Shown: positions 31,153-42,686 of the stretch, in pieces
Numbering within the stretch: position 1 is the first letter of the stretch
Layout: every line of letters starts with the position of its first letter
Position numbers and translations under genes: made by a program
The notes under the pieces: generated by a model
Databases searched by the model: none
Seen by the model: the letters and a program-made list of their open reading frames with translations, nothing else
What the model was told of the DNA's origin: nothing
Assembly (NCBI GenBank): GCA_905221605.1
Contig: CAJNDS010002446.1
Coordinates: 1,027,129 to 1,091,128, forward strand
Source: Symbiodinium natans
Lineage: Eukaryota; Sar; Dinophyceae; Suessiales; Symbiodiniaceae
Direction of reading: 5' to 3'
Length of the DNA stretch: 64,000 bases

Positions 31153-31230
31153 GCTTCCTACTGGCAGCCTCGGTTCTGGCGCTGAGTACACTCTTGGATT
31201 CGCTGCCTCTCGGATTTCGGAGGACGGGAG
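31153..31230 (+). CDS. Candidate exon with antisense duplicate upstream
   Basis: Acceptor GCCGGAG|G, donor ACGGGAG|GTCCCT. Open frame FLLAASVLALSTLLDSLPLG. Phase fits 30399-30459 before and 32421-32522 after. R before, F (31257-31425) after. The inverted partial copy lies at 30781-30858. Confidence 0.6.
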
Positions 31231-31559
31231 GTCCCTGAAAGCCCTAAACGCCCATGGGGGTTTAGGGTTTAGGGCTTAGGTTTAGTTAGGGTTTAGGGTT
31301 TAGGGTTTAGGGTTTAGGGTTTAGGGTTTAGGGTTTAGGGTTTAGGGTTTAGGGTTTAGGGTTTAGGGTTTAGGGTTTAGGGTTTAGGGTTTAGGGTTTA
31401 GGGTTTCGGGTTAGGGTTTAGGGTAGATACAGCTATGTTCAGGCTTGGCTGTGGCTTTATCTTGGGGTTGAGGTCCCCTAAATCCGAAACCCCAAACCCT
31501 CAGCCCTACTTTAGGTTTGTGTAGGTCATGGGCCTGGGGCCACCCAAAAGGGCACAGAG

Positions 31560-31680
31560 CCTAGATGAGCCAACCCAAAACCCAAACCCCAAACCCCGAA
31601 CCCCAAACCCCAAACCCCAAACCCCAAACCCCGAACCCCAAACCCCAAACCCCAAACCCCAAACCCCGAACCCCAAACAG
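31560..31680 (-). repeat. (CCCCAAA)n array with CCCCGAA units
   Basis: About 14 CCCCAAA units with regularly spaced CCCCGAA, suggesting a higher-order repeat of four to five units. Confidence 0.85.
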
Positions 31681-32094
31681 CTAACCCCAACACTTAAACC
31701 TTAAACCTTGAAACCACCCCAACACTTAGACCTTAAGCTTTGAAACCCTGAAACCCTGAAACTCGGAAACTCGGAAACTTGTAAACCCTGAAGCCCTGAA
31801 ACCCTAAGCCCTAAATTCATCCTTTGTCGCCTCAGGCTGCCCTGCCGAAGCCACTGCCTACGAAGCCCAAGGGTAACCCTTTGTTCGCTAAAGCCTAAAC
31901 CTAGCCCCTAAACCCTAAACCCTAAACCCTAAGCCCTAAGCCCTAAACCCTAAACCCTAAGCCCTAAACCCGAACCCCTCGTTGCGCCCAAAACCCTAAG
32001 CCCAAAACCCCCCTAAGCCCTACGCCCTAAACCCGAAATCCCGAAACCCCAAATCCCCAAACCCGAGGACCTTTATGGCCGCTGGGCTGTCTAC

Positions 32095-32205
32095 TTTGTG
32101 GTGCTTTACTGTAACTTTAGATCCTTAGCCTTTTTGGGTCTATTGGGTTTCTGAATAAGGCAGCTAAAAGTTTAATTTATAGCTACCCTCCTGAGTGCAG
32201 CCAAG
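32095..32205 (+). repeat. Dispersed repeat P2, copy 1
   Basis: About 111 bp, TTGTGGTGCTTTACTGTAAC to CTGAGTGCAGCCAAG. A copy with roughly ten changes is at 49414-49524 in the same orientation. The core AATAAGGCAGCTAAAAGTTT is identical in both. No inverted termini and no coding frame seen. Confidence 0.75.
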
Positions 32206-32420
32206 AAGAGACTCGCGAGTACTGCCCAGGTATTATGGCGAAGCGACGCTGGTACCCTGGATCCTGGGTCATGAAAGCAGGGTCCTTCGGCGTAGTTTCC
32301 AGCCTGAACCCTAAACCCTAAACCCCAAACCCCAAACCCTAAACCCTAAACCCTAAACCCTAAACCCTAAACCCTAAACCCTAAACCCTAAACCCGAAGC
32401 CCTAAACCCTAAACCCTAAG

Positions 32421-32522
32421 TACCTCAAAGCCCGGAGTCCAACATACGCCTGTCACCAGAGCCCCGAAGGATAGGGTCGGACAAGGCGGCGCGAAGGCTT
32501 CCTCTCCCTGTCAAGACTCCAG
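32421..32522 (+). CDS. Candidate exon, 102 nt
   Basis: Preceded by CCCTAAG, donor GACTCCAG|GTGCTT. Several frames are open; the one in phase with 31153-31230 contains SNIRLSPEPRRIGSDKAARR then LPLPVKTP. Basic and likely disordered. R before, F after. Confidence 0.52.
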
Positions 32523-32597
32523 GTGCTTTGTAAGGGTTTAGGGTTTAGGGTTTAGGGTTTAGGGTGGGCCTTGCTTGGGGCTGTGCGTCCTTTCTGA

Positions 32598-32870
32598 TTG
32601 TTCGTCCCGTCCCCGCCCTCAGATGCATCTCAAACTTCGGACGAAGGCTTCGGGGTGCGTTCTCTCATGCGTGGTAAAGGGCAGAGAGAAGAGCATGCCT
32701 TTTCAAACTCCGCAAGCCCAAGCCCTATAAGTCTAAACCCTGAAGCGAAAAAAGAAACCCACCACACCCCAACCCTGTCCATGCCATCCCAAACACCCTA
32801 CTAGGTAGGCCATTGGGACATGTTATGTCTTACCTTATTGGGTTTAAGAGGATCATCTTCAGGACTACTT
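32598..32870. other. Spacer, short ORF only
   Basis: A 68-codon + strand ORF (32598-32804) without family or splice support. Nothing else recognised. Confidence 0.3.
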
Positions 32871-33066
32871 TTCAGAAGGTTTAAACCCTAAGCCCTCAAC
32901 CCTAAACTCTCAACCCTAAACCCTAAACCCTGAACCCAAAACCCTACACCCTAAACCCTAAACCCTGAACCCTAAACCCCAAACCCTAAACCCTAAAGGG
33001 CCATCCCAGCCTAACACCCCCCTCCAAACTGAAGCACCCCGGAGCTCGCACCCCGGAGCTCTGCAG

Positions 33067-33098
33067 CCTAAGCCGGCTTGGCTCGATGGCGGCTGAAG
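33067..33098 (+). CDS. Weak candidate micro-exon
   Basis: Acceptor GAGCTCTGCAG and donor CTGAAG|GTTTGG enclose 32 nt, open as LSRLGSMAAE. R before, F after. Phase does not fit the neighbours easily. Confidence 0.28.
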
Positions 33099-33213
33099 GT
33101 TTGGGTTTCTCCAGGTTTCGGAGTGTAGGGTTTAGGGTTTAGGGTTTAGGGTTTAGGGTTTAGGGTTTAGGGTTTAGGGGTTTAGGGTTTGCCAAGTCAC
33201 CTTCGGAACCCAG

Positions 33214-33293
33214 GAACTTCTTGGCCTTCAACCTGCTCAACGACGGCAGCGCCCTGTATGGTAGCCACGCCTGGTACTGGTATGCCACGGAGG
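33214..33293 (+). CDS. Candidate exon, aromatic-rich
   Basis: Acceptor GGAACCCAG|G, GT donor at 33294 (ACGGAGG|GTCTGG). Open frame NFLAFNLLNDGSALYGSHAW followed by YWYATE. Tyr/Trp/Asn content argues for real coding. F arrays lie on both sides. Resembles island 21502 in the HAW/Tyr cluster; family unknown. Confidence 0.6.
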
Positions 33294-33534
33294 GTCTGGC
33301 CAGGACCTTAGCTTGTTGGGTTTTCGGGTTCAGGGCTTCGGGTTTGTTAAGGTTTAGGGTTGGGTTTTAGGGTTCAGGGCTTCGGCGGGTTTGGGGTTAG
33401 GGTTTGGGGTTTAGGGTTTCGGGCTAAATCCTAAACCCTTAAGCTGCCTGATCCCCCGAAGCCCCTGAGCCTTAAGCCGCCCAAAAACAAGCAGCATACC
33501 CTTCCTTTTTTAGCGACATATCGGGATGATGTTT

Positions 33535-33583
33535 CATTTTTTTTTTTTTTGGGGGGGGGGGTCTTAAGCAAATAGTAGTAAAC
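33535..33583 (+). repeat. T(n)G(n)-TTAAGC element, copy 1
   Basis: A poly-T run, then poly-G, then TCTTAAGCAAATAGTAGTAA. Other copies are at 33797-33841 (inverted) and 33876-33926. Confidence 0.6.
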
Positions 33584-33796
33584 AGGCGGGGCTTCGAAGT
33601 TTTTGGTCCTGAGCGCTGACGACACCGCAAGCAAGCAAGCAAGCATGGGAGTTTCGGGTTAGGGTTTTGGGTTTTAGGTGTTGGGTTTAGGGTTCTGGGG
33701 TTTCGGGTTTACAGGGTTTCAGGGTCACTTAGGACTGCTTTGGGATGTGTTGGGCTTTAGGGGTGTTAGGTTGAGCTTTTTCTTTTAACCCCTAAG

Positions 33797-33841
33797 CCCT
33801 AAAATACTATTAGCTTAAAACCCCCCCCCCCCCAAAAAAAA
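33797..33841 (-). repeat. T(n)G(n)-TTAAGC element, inverted copy
   Basis: On + reads TACTATTAGCTTAAAA, then poly-C, then poly-A: the reverse complement layout of 33535-33583. Confidence 0.55.
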
Positions 33842-33875
33842 ACTTGAAAATCCCGAGATTGCCTTCACAAGGAGT

Positions 33876-33926
33876 TTTTTTTTTTTTTTTTTTTTTTTGG
33901 GGGTTCTTAAGCAATTAGTAGTAGAC
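33876..33926 (+). repeat. T(n)G(n)-TTAAGC element, copy 3
   Basis: About 25 T, five G, then TTCTTAAGCAATTAGTAGTA; it abuts an R array. Confidence 0.6.
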
Positions 33927-34160
33927 CCTAAACCCTAAACCCTAAACCCTAAACCCTAAACCCTAAACCCTAAACCCTAAACCCTAAACCCTAAACCCTA
34001 AACCCTAAACCCGAAACCCGAAACCCGAAACCCGAAACCCTAAACCCTAAACCCGAAACCCTAAACCCGAAACCCTAAACCCTAAACCCTAAACCCTAAA
34101 CCCTAAACCCTAAACCCTAAACCCTTCAACTCTGAACGCTGCTGCGCGATCCAAGCCCAG

Positions 34161-34200
34161 GCTGTGACTCTTGGCACCTACCTCCCCTTCTTCCTGGCAG
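34161..34200 (+). CDS. Candidate exon, 40 nt
   Basis: Acceptor CCAAGCCCAG|G, donor CTGGCAG|GTCGGG. Open as AVTLGTYLPFFLA or, in another phase, CDSWHLPPLLPG. R before (33925-34125), F after. Same length as 47543-47582. Confidence 0.48.
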
Positions 34201-34529
34201 GTCGGGAGCTCGGAGCTTCAACTTGGTTTAGGGTTTAGGGTTTAGGGTTTAGGGTTTAGGTTTAGGTTTTAGGGTTTAGGGTTTAGGGTTTAGGGTTTGG
34301 GGTTTGGGGTTTAGGGTTTAGGGTTATAAACCCCAAGCTAAATCCCTAAACCCCCACCCCAAACCCCTAGCCCTTATGAAACCCTGAACCCAAACTCACC
34401 TGAAATACCCTAAAGCCCTAAACCGTAAAGCCCTAAAGCCCCAACGCAACACCAAAGCCGCAAACCCCCCAACCTGAACCCCAACCCCAGAACCCCGAAA
34501 CCCTTAACCTCTGAATCCGAAGACCGAAA

Positions 34530-34805
34530 CCCTAATCCTAAACCCTAAACCCTAAGCCCTAAGCCCTAAACCCTAAACCCTAAACCCTAACCCTAAACCC
34601 TAAACCCTAAACCCTAAACCCTAAACCCTAAACCCTAAACCCTAAACCCTAAACCCTAAACCCTAAACCCTAAACCCTAAACCATAAAAACCCTAAACCC
34701 TAAACCCTAAACCCTAAACCCTAAACCCTAAACCCTAAACCCTAAACCCTAAACCCTAAACCCTAAACCCTAAACCCTAAACCCTAAACCCTAAACCCCA
34801 AACCC
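34530..34805 (-). repeat. Long R array
   Basis: About 38 CCCTAAA units with a single CATAAAAACC break near 34683. Confidence 0.97.
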
Positions 34806-34965
34806 CAAACCTCTAAGGTTGTGCCCCGTAAAGGCTCCCCTTAATACATTCCGAATATGGCCCTTATAGCCCCTTAGGGATCTTTAAAAAAGGGTCCCCA
34901 AAACCCAAGCGTACAATCTGAAGGGCCCAAGGTGCAACCCCTAGGTTCAACATTGACTCAGGGAG

Positions 34966-35015
34966 TCCTACTTTTTGGGGTCTATGTGAGGGGTCCCTTG
35001 TTTTCGTAAACCTCC
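34966..35015 (+). repeat. Dispersed repeat P3, copy 2
   Basis: GTCCTACTTTTTGGGGTCTA then TTGTTTTCGTAAACCTCC; homologous to 16101-16150. Confidence 0.5.
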
Positions 35016-35404
35016 ACATTCAACAACATATTCGAGACATGCAAATATTCGCTTATTGTTCCGGGTCTGCGCCGTCCAGTATTCAAAATTTCATGCCGTT
35101 TTTGAGTATCCCATTGAAGGCTGAGACATTAAATGTTGGAACCTGCGGGGCCTCGGATACATATGGAACATGTCAGAATTTTAGGCCCCATTTGAATACG
35201 TATTCCAAACGTTCTGACACATTGAGTATTGGACCCCGCGGACAGAAGCTGGGGGTCGTTGGCCGAGCTGGAGAAGCTTTGATTTGAGTCTGGTCCTGAA
35301 GGACCTCAGTTATTTACCCGTGGTATTGGGTCATCAAATCTGATGCAGACCTTGTTGGGAGATAATATCGGCGCTGCCGCGCTACAACTGCTGCCGCTTT
35401 GCAG

Positions 35405-35514
35405 ACGAGTTGGCCTTCCTCCTGTGTGGAGGCTGCGTGCCAGGCTTGGAAGAACTTGGTTGGCAGAGGCATCGTCTTTGCGCGCAGCTCATGCCGGACG
35501 CAGGGTGTCGAACG
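35405..35514 (+). CDS. Candidate exon outside the array layout
   Basis: Acceptor CTGCTGCCGCTTTGCAG, donor CGAACG|GTGATA (or the frame ends at TGA 35521-35523). Open frame ELAFLLCGGCVPGLEELGWQ then RHRLCAQLMPDAGCRT. No telomere arrays border it. A - strand ORF overlaps but lacks splice context. Confidence 0.45.
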
Positions 35515-36274
35515 GTGATATGAAGCTGGACACATGAGGGTGACTCTTCCAGAGCTCGTCGGGGAACCCTCAACATCTCTCAACCCAACTAACCCCTGTA
35601 GGGTTGGCCCTCATCAAGAAGAGACGTTCAGCTTGACAAGAATCAATTCTACATATATATATATATGTGCTGTATAAGTATGTGATACCCAGGGACCCAG
35701 AATCATTGCAAAATGATTTCCCATAACAGCTGCCACCAAAAAGATGCCAAATCCACCGTCTCACTCTGGCCCCTGAGCCTTGACACCCCAGCGCTTAGGG
35801 GTACTTGGGGGTTCATTTTTTCAATTTTTGGGTACTATAGTTCTCAAGAAACAGCAACTAGGGTTCCAAAAGTTCAGTGTAGAACTACTCTATCCACCCG
35901 ACTTACCCTAACACCTTAACAAGCCCTGGTCCAACGCGGAGCCGCCCGCCCCCTGCCCCCTCCCCCCCTTCCCCCTTCCTTCCCCCTCAAACCCTAAACC
36001 CTAAAACCCTTAGAAAACCCTATAAAAACCTATAAAACCCTATAAAACCCTACAAAACCTTATAAAAAATCCTACAACACCGTATAAAACACTTTTGCAC
36101 CCTAAACCCTAAACCCCAAAGCCCCTAGCGCCCTCAAGCCCTAAAGCCCGAAAGCCCTAAACCCTAAACCCTAAACCCTAAACCCTAAACCCTAAACCCT
36201 AAACCCTAAACCCTAAACCCTAAACCCTAAACCCTAAACCCTAAACCCTAAGGGGGTTTAAGAGGGGCCCTAAG

Positions 36275-36340
36275 GTGCTTTCCTGGCCTTCCGCTCTTTG
36301 GGCCGAGCTGCGCTGGCCGGCCCTGCGGTGCCGCGGTCTG
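36275..36340 (+). CDS. Candidate exon, 66 nt
   Basis: Acceptor GGCCCTAAG|G, donor GTCTG|GTTTAA. Frames AFLAFRSLGRAALAGPAVPR and VLSWPSALWAELRWPALRCR are both open. R before (36150-36250), F after (36357). Confidence 0.48.
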
Positions 36341-36650
36341 GTTTAAAAATAGAAGGGTTTAGGGTTTAGGGTTTAGGGTTTAGGGTTTAGGGTTTAGGGG
36401 TTAGGGTTTAGGGTTTAGGGTTTAGGGGTTTAAGGTCTTTGGCGATTAGGGTTTTAGGGGTTGAGGGTTTTCAGAATTTGGGGCACAGGCTTAGGGATTC
36501 TAAGGTTTTGGATGTAGGGTCCTAAATCCCTAAGCCTCTGAACCCCCAAACCCATCAAACCCTAAAACCGCTAAACCCTACACCCTAAACCCTAAACCCT
36601 GCACCCTAAACCCTAAACCTTCAAACCGCCGAACTTTTGCCCTTCCCAAG

Positions 36651-36698
36651 GTAGGCACTGTGGCAGCCTTGGCGCTGCTGTCGCTGGCATCTCACAAG
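36651..36698 (+). CDS. Candidate exon, armadillo-like, GA donor
   Basis: Acceptor TTTTGCCCTTCCCAAG|G with a good pyrimidine tract; GA donor after TCACAAG. Sixteen codons: VGTVAALALLSLASHK, the pattern of armadillo helix 2. R before, a short F array after. Confidence 0.52.
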
Positions 36699-36969
36699 GA
36701 AAGCTTTAGGGTTTAGGGTTTACGGTGTAAGATGGTTCTGGCTAAGCGGTTGGCTCAGGGTTTCAGCAGGTTTAGGGCTTACGCCGCGGTAGTTTTCTTG
36801 GAAGGTTTCGGCTGAGGACGTAGCTGTAGAGGGTTCGGTTGTTCTTTTGAGAGGGGGGGGGACTTGGCTTGGGGTTGAAGGCTTTGGTTCCACGCGCCTG
36901 GTTTAATTCGTTGGTTTCGCCCTAAACCCTAAACTCTAAACCCTAAACCCTACATATACATGTTTCTGG

Positions 36970-38325
36970 TTTTGGCTTAGTGTTCAGGTCCGCCTTGACA
37001 GACGGCAGGCCCTAGCCCCGCATGCCCGGGCCAAAAATCCTGTAGAGTATCCCACCTCCAGAGTCAGAGTATCCCACCAGTGTATTTCCGGGAGTGCACC
37101 CCCCTCAGGTCAGCCCATCAAATTGTGGTGGAATGTTCGAAATAGCTTTTGTTCCTTTGGCTTGACGGGCGGTTTGGTCCAGTTTATTTTGCTAATGTGA
37201 TCAGATTGATGACATTTTACGTATTCTTCTCAGCTCTTTTTTCATTGTTCATCTATTAATTTGTTCTGTTGGGGCGGGGTTTGGGTTTGGGGCTTTAGGC
37301 TTCAGGGTTCATTCCACGTAGTACCTTTTGGGGGTGGGATTCGGGTTGTGGGAAGACGGTTCCTCTACTCGGCCTTCAATGCCACGAAGTCGTAGGCTTT
37401 TAGCCTGATCGAATGTTGGTTGGCAGCCTGTCACGGTACGACGTTGGCTTTGCCCGGAACGGATTCCGAAACCGGAACGCCGAAGTCCTGAACCCTAAGC
37501 CATGACGCTATGGGAACCTAATAATTAGGTTCCTAGAGCCTTTAATGACTTAATGACACACTTTATCAGGTCCCTGGAAGCATAGGGTACAGCCAGAATC
37601 CTGAACCAATGCCATTACTATGCGCGCGTGAAAGATCTGTTTTGCGCATTCTTTGCTCACTCACTGGCTCACTTGCAATTTCAACTCACGCACTCACACA
37701 GTTCATGCAACATTTTATGTGCTCTTGTGCGCTCACTCTCGACGTTCTAATACGAGTGAGCGCATGTACCAGTATTTCCTTTTTTTGGCGTCTTCAAAAT
37801 TAGTAAAGCGAATGTGATTAGTTTTTTGTTTCTCTCTCTCATATAACTACCGTATGATGTTCCATGATGAAAGAAACTTTAAGGAAAATTCCAGAAATCC
37901 TAACCAATGCACAGCACTATGACTTCCTCTGGGCGGTTTAGTAGTTGCTTGTTGAGGGTTTAGGGTGGCTCAAAAACCCAAGCCTTTCGACACGACCGAC
38001 AGCAGGCGAACGAAGGAGACGAGTGAGCACCACCAAACCAACCCATTAAGCTACCTTGTTTAACCTCGCCTTTTGGACGCGTTTCTTATGCGCTTTTCCT
38101 CCATGAGCAAGTTTGCAAACGCATGAACGGCCGGGCTGTTAATAGCATTTTAACTATGACAACTATGAGGAAGTTGTTATATAGCCATTGGGGCACACTA
38201 CAAGATACTTAAAGAGCGCCGTGCTGTCTCCAGGAGTACCGCTTTCTGCTGCTTGCCTGAAGCTCTACTTGTACTTGGGGGGCCTCATCCCTTTGAAATC
38301 AGGGTTGATGGGGTTTCAGGGGGTT
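36970..38325. other. Array-free unique spacer
   Basis: About 1.3 kb almost without telomere words, AT-richer. It has a small palindrome GGGAACCTAATAATTAGGTTCC-like sequence at 37509-37531. ORFs (e.g. 37609-37803) are short and unsupported. It could be an intergenic region or the centre of a long intron. Confidence 0.4.
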
Positions 38326-38527
38326 GGATCCCAAACCCTAAACTCTAAACCCTAGACCCTAAGCCCCAAGCCAAAAACTTTAAACCCCAAGCCCTAAACC
38401 CCAAGCCCTAAGCAGCCCTAAGCCCTAAACCCTAAAACCTAAACCCTAAACCCTAAACCCGAAACCCTAAACCCTAAACCCTAAACCCTACCCTAAACCC
38501 AAACCACGAATCCCCTGCACGCCCAAG

Positions 38528-38562
38528 GCTCCCCTTCTTCCCGCTGTTTTCGCTGCTCTCAG
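38528..38562 (+). CDS. Candidate exon, 35 nt, GC donor
   Basis: Acceptor CACGCCCAAG|G, donor GCTCTCAG|GCGGAT. Open as APLLPAVFAAL. R before (38440-38510), F after. Confidence 0.42.
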
Positions 38563-39295
38563 GCGGATTTGGCGCTTGCCACATGAAAAAGGGTTAAGGG
38601 TTTAGGGTTTTAGGGTTTAGGATTTGGGGATGTTCAGGGTTTAGGGGCTCTGAGATCTTCATGGGTTTTGGGTTAGGAGGGGTGGGGCGGTTAGGTCTTG
38701 GGTTCCTTGAGCCCTAACCCCTAAGCCCTAACCCCTAAGCCCTGAGACCTAGGCCCTAAACCCTAAACCCTTCAACCCGAAAGCGAGACCCTGAACCCTC
38801 AACTCAACAATGGGCTATCAACTTAGGTTCCTTGGGCACTTGAAGCACATGCAGGGTGGGTGTAAGCCCTAATGCCTAAAGCCAAAGCAGGTTTGGTTTG
38901 TTGGTGGTCTTTCAATTGGCATTCTTGCGAACAGACGATGTGGAACGTGTAGTGACCCGCTCCATTGCTTTGCCCTTTGCCCAACGTATATTTTTTGGGG
39001 GTTTACCCCGAACCTTAAACCCTAAAACCTAAATCCTAAACTCTAAACTCTAAACTCTAAACCCTAAACCCTAAACCCCAAACCCTAAACCCTAAACCCT
39101 TGGGTCCTGAGCCCGAAGCCCTAACCACGTCTGTGGGAATTCCGTCCTAAAAACGGAGCCTTGGGGGTCCGACACCCGTAAACCTTCGACTCAATGTTTT
39201 GAGGTTCAGGGTTTAGGGTTTAGGCTCAGGGTTTTCTGGGTTTATGGTTTCGGGTTAGGTGGTACCTCTGCCATCATCTGCTATGCAGTTTGCAT

Positions 39296-39545
39296 CAGCG
39301 CTGCGGACCTCTCCGCTACAGTCCGTTACAGCACCGATACAGCTCCGTCCGTTACAGCTCCGTTGTACCTGCGCTACAGCGTCCCGTACAGGTCCATTAC
39401 AGCTCCGCTACAGCGTCCGTTGCAGCTCCGTCGCAGCTCCGTTACAGCTCCGTTACAGCTCCGTACAGCTCGGTTACAGCTCTGGTGCAGCTCCGTTATA
39501 TACCGTTACAGCTTCGTTGCAGCTCCGTTGCAGCTGCGTGACAGC
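39296..39545 (+). repeat. Degenerate CTCCGTTACAG tandem repeat
   Basis: About 20 copies of an 11-12 bp unit (GTTACAGCTCCG and variants). All three + frames stay open because of it; these ORFs are artefacts. A later CCCGTAACGGACA pair lies at 39587-39610. Confidence 0.85.
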
Positions 39546-39839
39546 TCTGTTACAACATAAACCCTGTAACGGACAAGGGCGTTTGCGTTGCAAATCCCGT
39601 AACGGACAGGGGTGTGGCGGACAACCCGTATTGCTGTAACGGCTGGACGATATGGCCATAGCGGCGATGTCAAAATGATGGTACAGCTAAAACCTAAGTT
39701 TAGGGAGTGCAAACCTCGCAAGCTCTCAACCCATGCCTTTGGTAGATGAGAGCAAAAGTGGATGAGGTATAAATTATGGGAAGTATCTCTTCGCTTTAGC
39801 CCCACCCGCCAGCACCCTAAGCCTTCAACCCGCAACCCT

Positions 39840-40105
39840 AAACCCGAAACCCCCAAACCCCAAACCCCAAACGCCCAAACGCCCAAACCCCCAAACCCCC
39901 AAACCCCCAAACCCCCAAACCCCCAAACCCCCAAACCCCCAAACCCCCAAACCCCCAACCCCCAACCCCCAACCCCCAACCCCAAACCCCAAACCCCAAA
40001 CCCCAAACCCCAAACCCTAAACCCTAAACCCCAAACCCCAAACCCCAAACCCCAAACCCTAAACCCTAAACCCTAAACCCTAAACCCCCAACCCCCAACC
40101 CCCAA
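39840..40105 (-). repeat. R-type array of CCCCCAAA / CCCCAAA / CCCTAAA blocks
   Basis: Successive homogenised blocks of different unit length, leading up to candidate exon 40130-40194. Confidence 0.93.
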
Positions 40106-40129
40106 TATAGAACAAGCCCTATGTGGCAG

Positions 40130-40194
40130 GGGCTGGCCTCCAGAGATGCAACGACGCCTGCCTGCGCCGGGCGGGCAAGGCCTGCACTCTGGAG
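40130..40194 (+). CDS. Candidate exon, Cys-containing
   Basis: Acceptor TGTGGCAG|G, donor CTGGAG|GTTCTC. Frame GLQRCNDACLRRAGKACTLE is open; other frames are too. R before, F (40215-40295) after. Confidence 0.48.
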
Positions 40195-40347
40195 GTTCTC
40201 TCATGTTGGGGGTGGGTTTAGGGTTTAGGGTTTAGGGTTTAGGGTTTAGGGTTTAGGGTTTAGGGTTTAGGGTTTAGGGTTTAGGGTTTAGGGTTTAGGG
40301 TTTAGGTGCATTGAGGGTGCAGGGTTGAGGGTTTAGGGACCTCGCAG

Positions 40348-40432
40348 CGCGTGCGCGCGGTCTTCGCTCCTGAGCGCTCCTGCCCGTGCACATTCCAGCG
40401 CCGCTCTCGTCTGTGTCCCTTGCGCGCTTCAG
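40348..40432 (+). CDS. Candidate exon, reversed array layout, GC donor
   Basis: Acceptor GACCTCGCAG, donor CGCTTCAG|GCCGCA. Open frame RVRAVFAPERSCPCTFQRRS. The F array lies before it and R after it (40468-40555), so the order is reversed. Confidence 0.4.
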
Positions 40433-40926
40433 GCCGCAAACATCGAGAGGGATGAGGGGTCCCAAGCCCTAAACCCTAAACCCTAAACGCTAAACCCTAA
40501 ACCCTAAGCCCTAAACCCTAAACCCTAAACCCTAAACCCTAAACCCTAAACCTCCAGCCTAGATCCCTTCCATTTTTTGCGGCTTTCGCCGTCCCACGTC
40601 GCGAAGCAGCACGCGCTTTCATGAGGTTGGGCTGGCGGCTCCGTTTTCTCAGGCGATTTGCTTTTTGTGGTGTCGTCCCTTTTAGGCCCTACGGCAGCCA
40701 GCGTTGTGTTGGCCCGTGTCTTTAGGTTTCGTGCCGCCTTCATGCGCAGTGGTAGGCTTGGTCCGCGTAGACCTTGGAGTGCTCTTGAAGTGGTCTTGGA
40801 GTGCTTATTGGGGGTCATTTGGGAGTGCTTTTGGCCTACTATCTTGCTGGGATCTTGCACGGGCCGGGGTCTACGCCGGCATAGTGAAGAGCTGCCAAGT
40901 CCCTCCTAAAGCAGCACTCCCTGCAG

Positions 40927-40989
40927 CTGATCCCCGAGGCGGCCGTGGGCGTCAGTTGGCCCCTGCTGAGCGTCGTGTTTGTGCCGCAG
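40927..40989 (+). CDS. Candidate exon, 21 codons
   Basis: Acceptor CACTCCCTGCAG, donor GTGCCGCAG|GTTCGT. Frame LIPEAAVGVSWPLLSVVFVP. Hydrophobic. No clean array borders; overlapping longer ORFs from 40658 are probably incidental. Confidence 0.5.
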
Positions 40990-41804
40990 GTTCGTCCTCG
41001 GAGGATTGGGGTTTAGGGTTCGGGGTTTGGGGGGTGTCTCAGGTATGAGGATGCTTTGTGGGAACATAGTTGTTTTGTGTTTTCCAAGCATATGTTAAGC
41101 CATGTGGCATCTTTTTGTTTGTGGTTTTAGGTTTGGGGGGACGAGGGTTTACGGTCAGTGTGTGGAGTTCGGGTCTTGGGGATTAGTTAGGGTGTTTAGA
41201 GGTTGGGGATATGGCGTTGGGGTTTGGGGTTTGGGGATGAGGGCTGATGTGTGGGGTGTAAGTTTAGGATTCTCTGTCTGGTGGATGTGCAATAAAGATT
41301 GTACCCGGTTGGGAGGTACATAGGACTATGGTGGATACCCTTATTTCCGGAAACGCCTGTTTGTGTCATGTCTTCCGCGGCTTGACCCTTCGAACATCTC
41401 GGCAGCATGTGTTTTTGAGCGCCTTAGTCGCAGCCACAGAAGATGGCAGAATAAAACTGAGTTTTCACGCTCGTGGCACATGTGCGCAGGGCAAGCCCTG
41501 AAACCCCGAAACCCTGAAGCCCTAGACCCTAATCCCTGAAACCCTGAAACCCCTAAACCTTGACACCCATAAACCCTCAGCCCCAAACCCTGAACCCTGA
41601 ACCCTAAACCCTAAACCCTAAACCCTAAACCCAAAACCCTAAACCCTAAACCCTCAAGACAAAATAAGTAGAAATTGTATGTGTTATCATTATGAATTTC
41701 CCAAGTTATTTGTCTGAGCCCTAAATTCCTTTTGCCTAGTCACGGCTACGCAGTTTACTTAAACCTCCTTTGTCTTTTTTTTGGCTTCTGGGAATTAATT
41801 TTGA

Positions 41805-41905
41805 ATTCTCGGAGCTAATGTTGAGCTCCGGGAGTTAATTTTGAGCTCCGGAGCTAATTTTGAGCTCCGGGAGCTAATTTTGAGCTCCGGGAACTAACTT
41901 TGAAG
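41805..41905 (+). repeat. 23-bp tandem repeat, GAGCTCCGGGAGCTAATTTT-type
   Basis: About four copies; the unit includes the palindrome GAGCTCCGGGAGCT. Upstream, 41050-41520 is G/T-rich spacer without a supported gene. Confidence 0.85.
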
Positions 41906-41969
41906 TTTAACCACTGAGCTGTTGGGACTCTGACACCTTGGAGAGAATAATGTGTAGTTACTACTGTTC

Positions 41970-42204
41970 TACAATGTATACGACCCTGCCACTGTTGACT
42001 ACTGTACCACCACTGTACTACTGTACCACTGCAGTACTGTACTATTGTACTACTGTACTACCATACTACTGCACTACTGTACTGCTGTACTTCTGTACTA
42101 CTGCAGTACTGTACGACTGTACTACTACAACTGTACTACTTCTGTACAATTGTACTACTACTGTACGACTGCACTTGTACTACGACGGTGCCACTGTACT
42201 ATTG
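41970..42204 (+). repeat. Degenerate (TAC)n leader
   Basis: Imperfect ACTGTACTACTG words before the pure triplet array; likely the decayed edge of the microsatellite. Confidence 0.8.

Positions 42205-42686
<482 letters not shown>

Noticed and set aside
39259-39639. 126-codon repeat protein
   Set aside because: All three + frames are open through an 11-12 bp tandem repeat, so openness is not informative.
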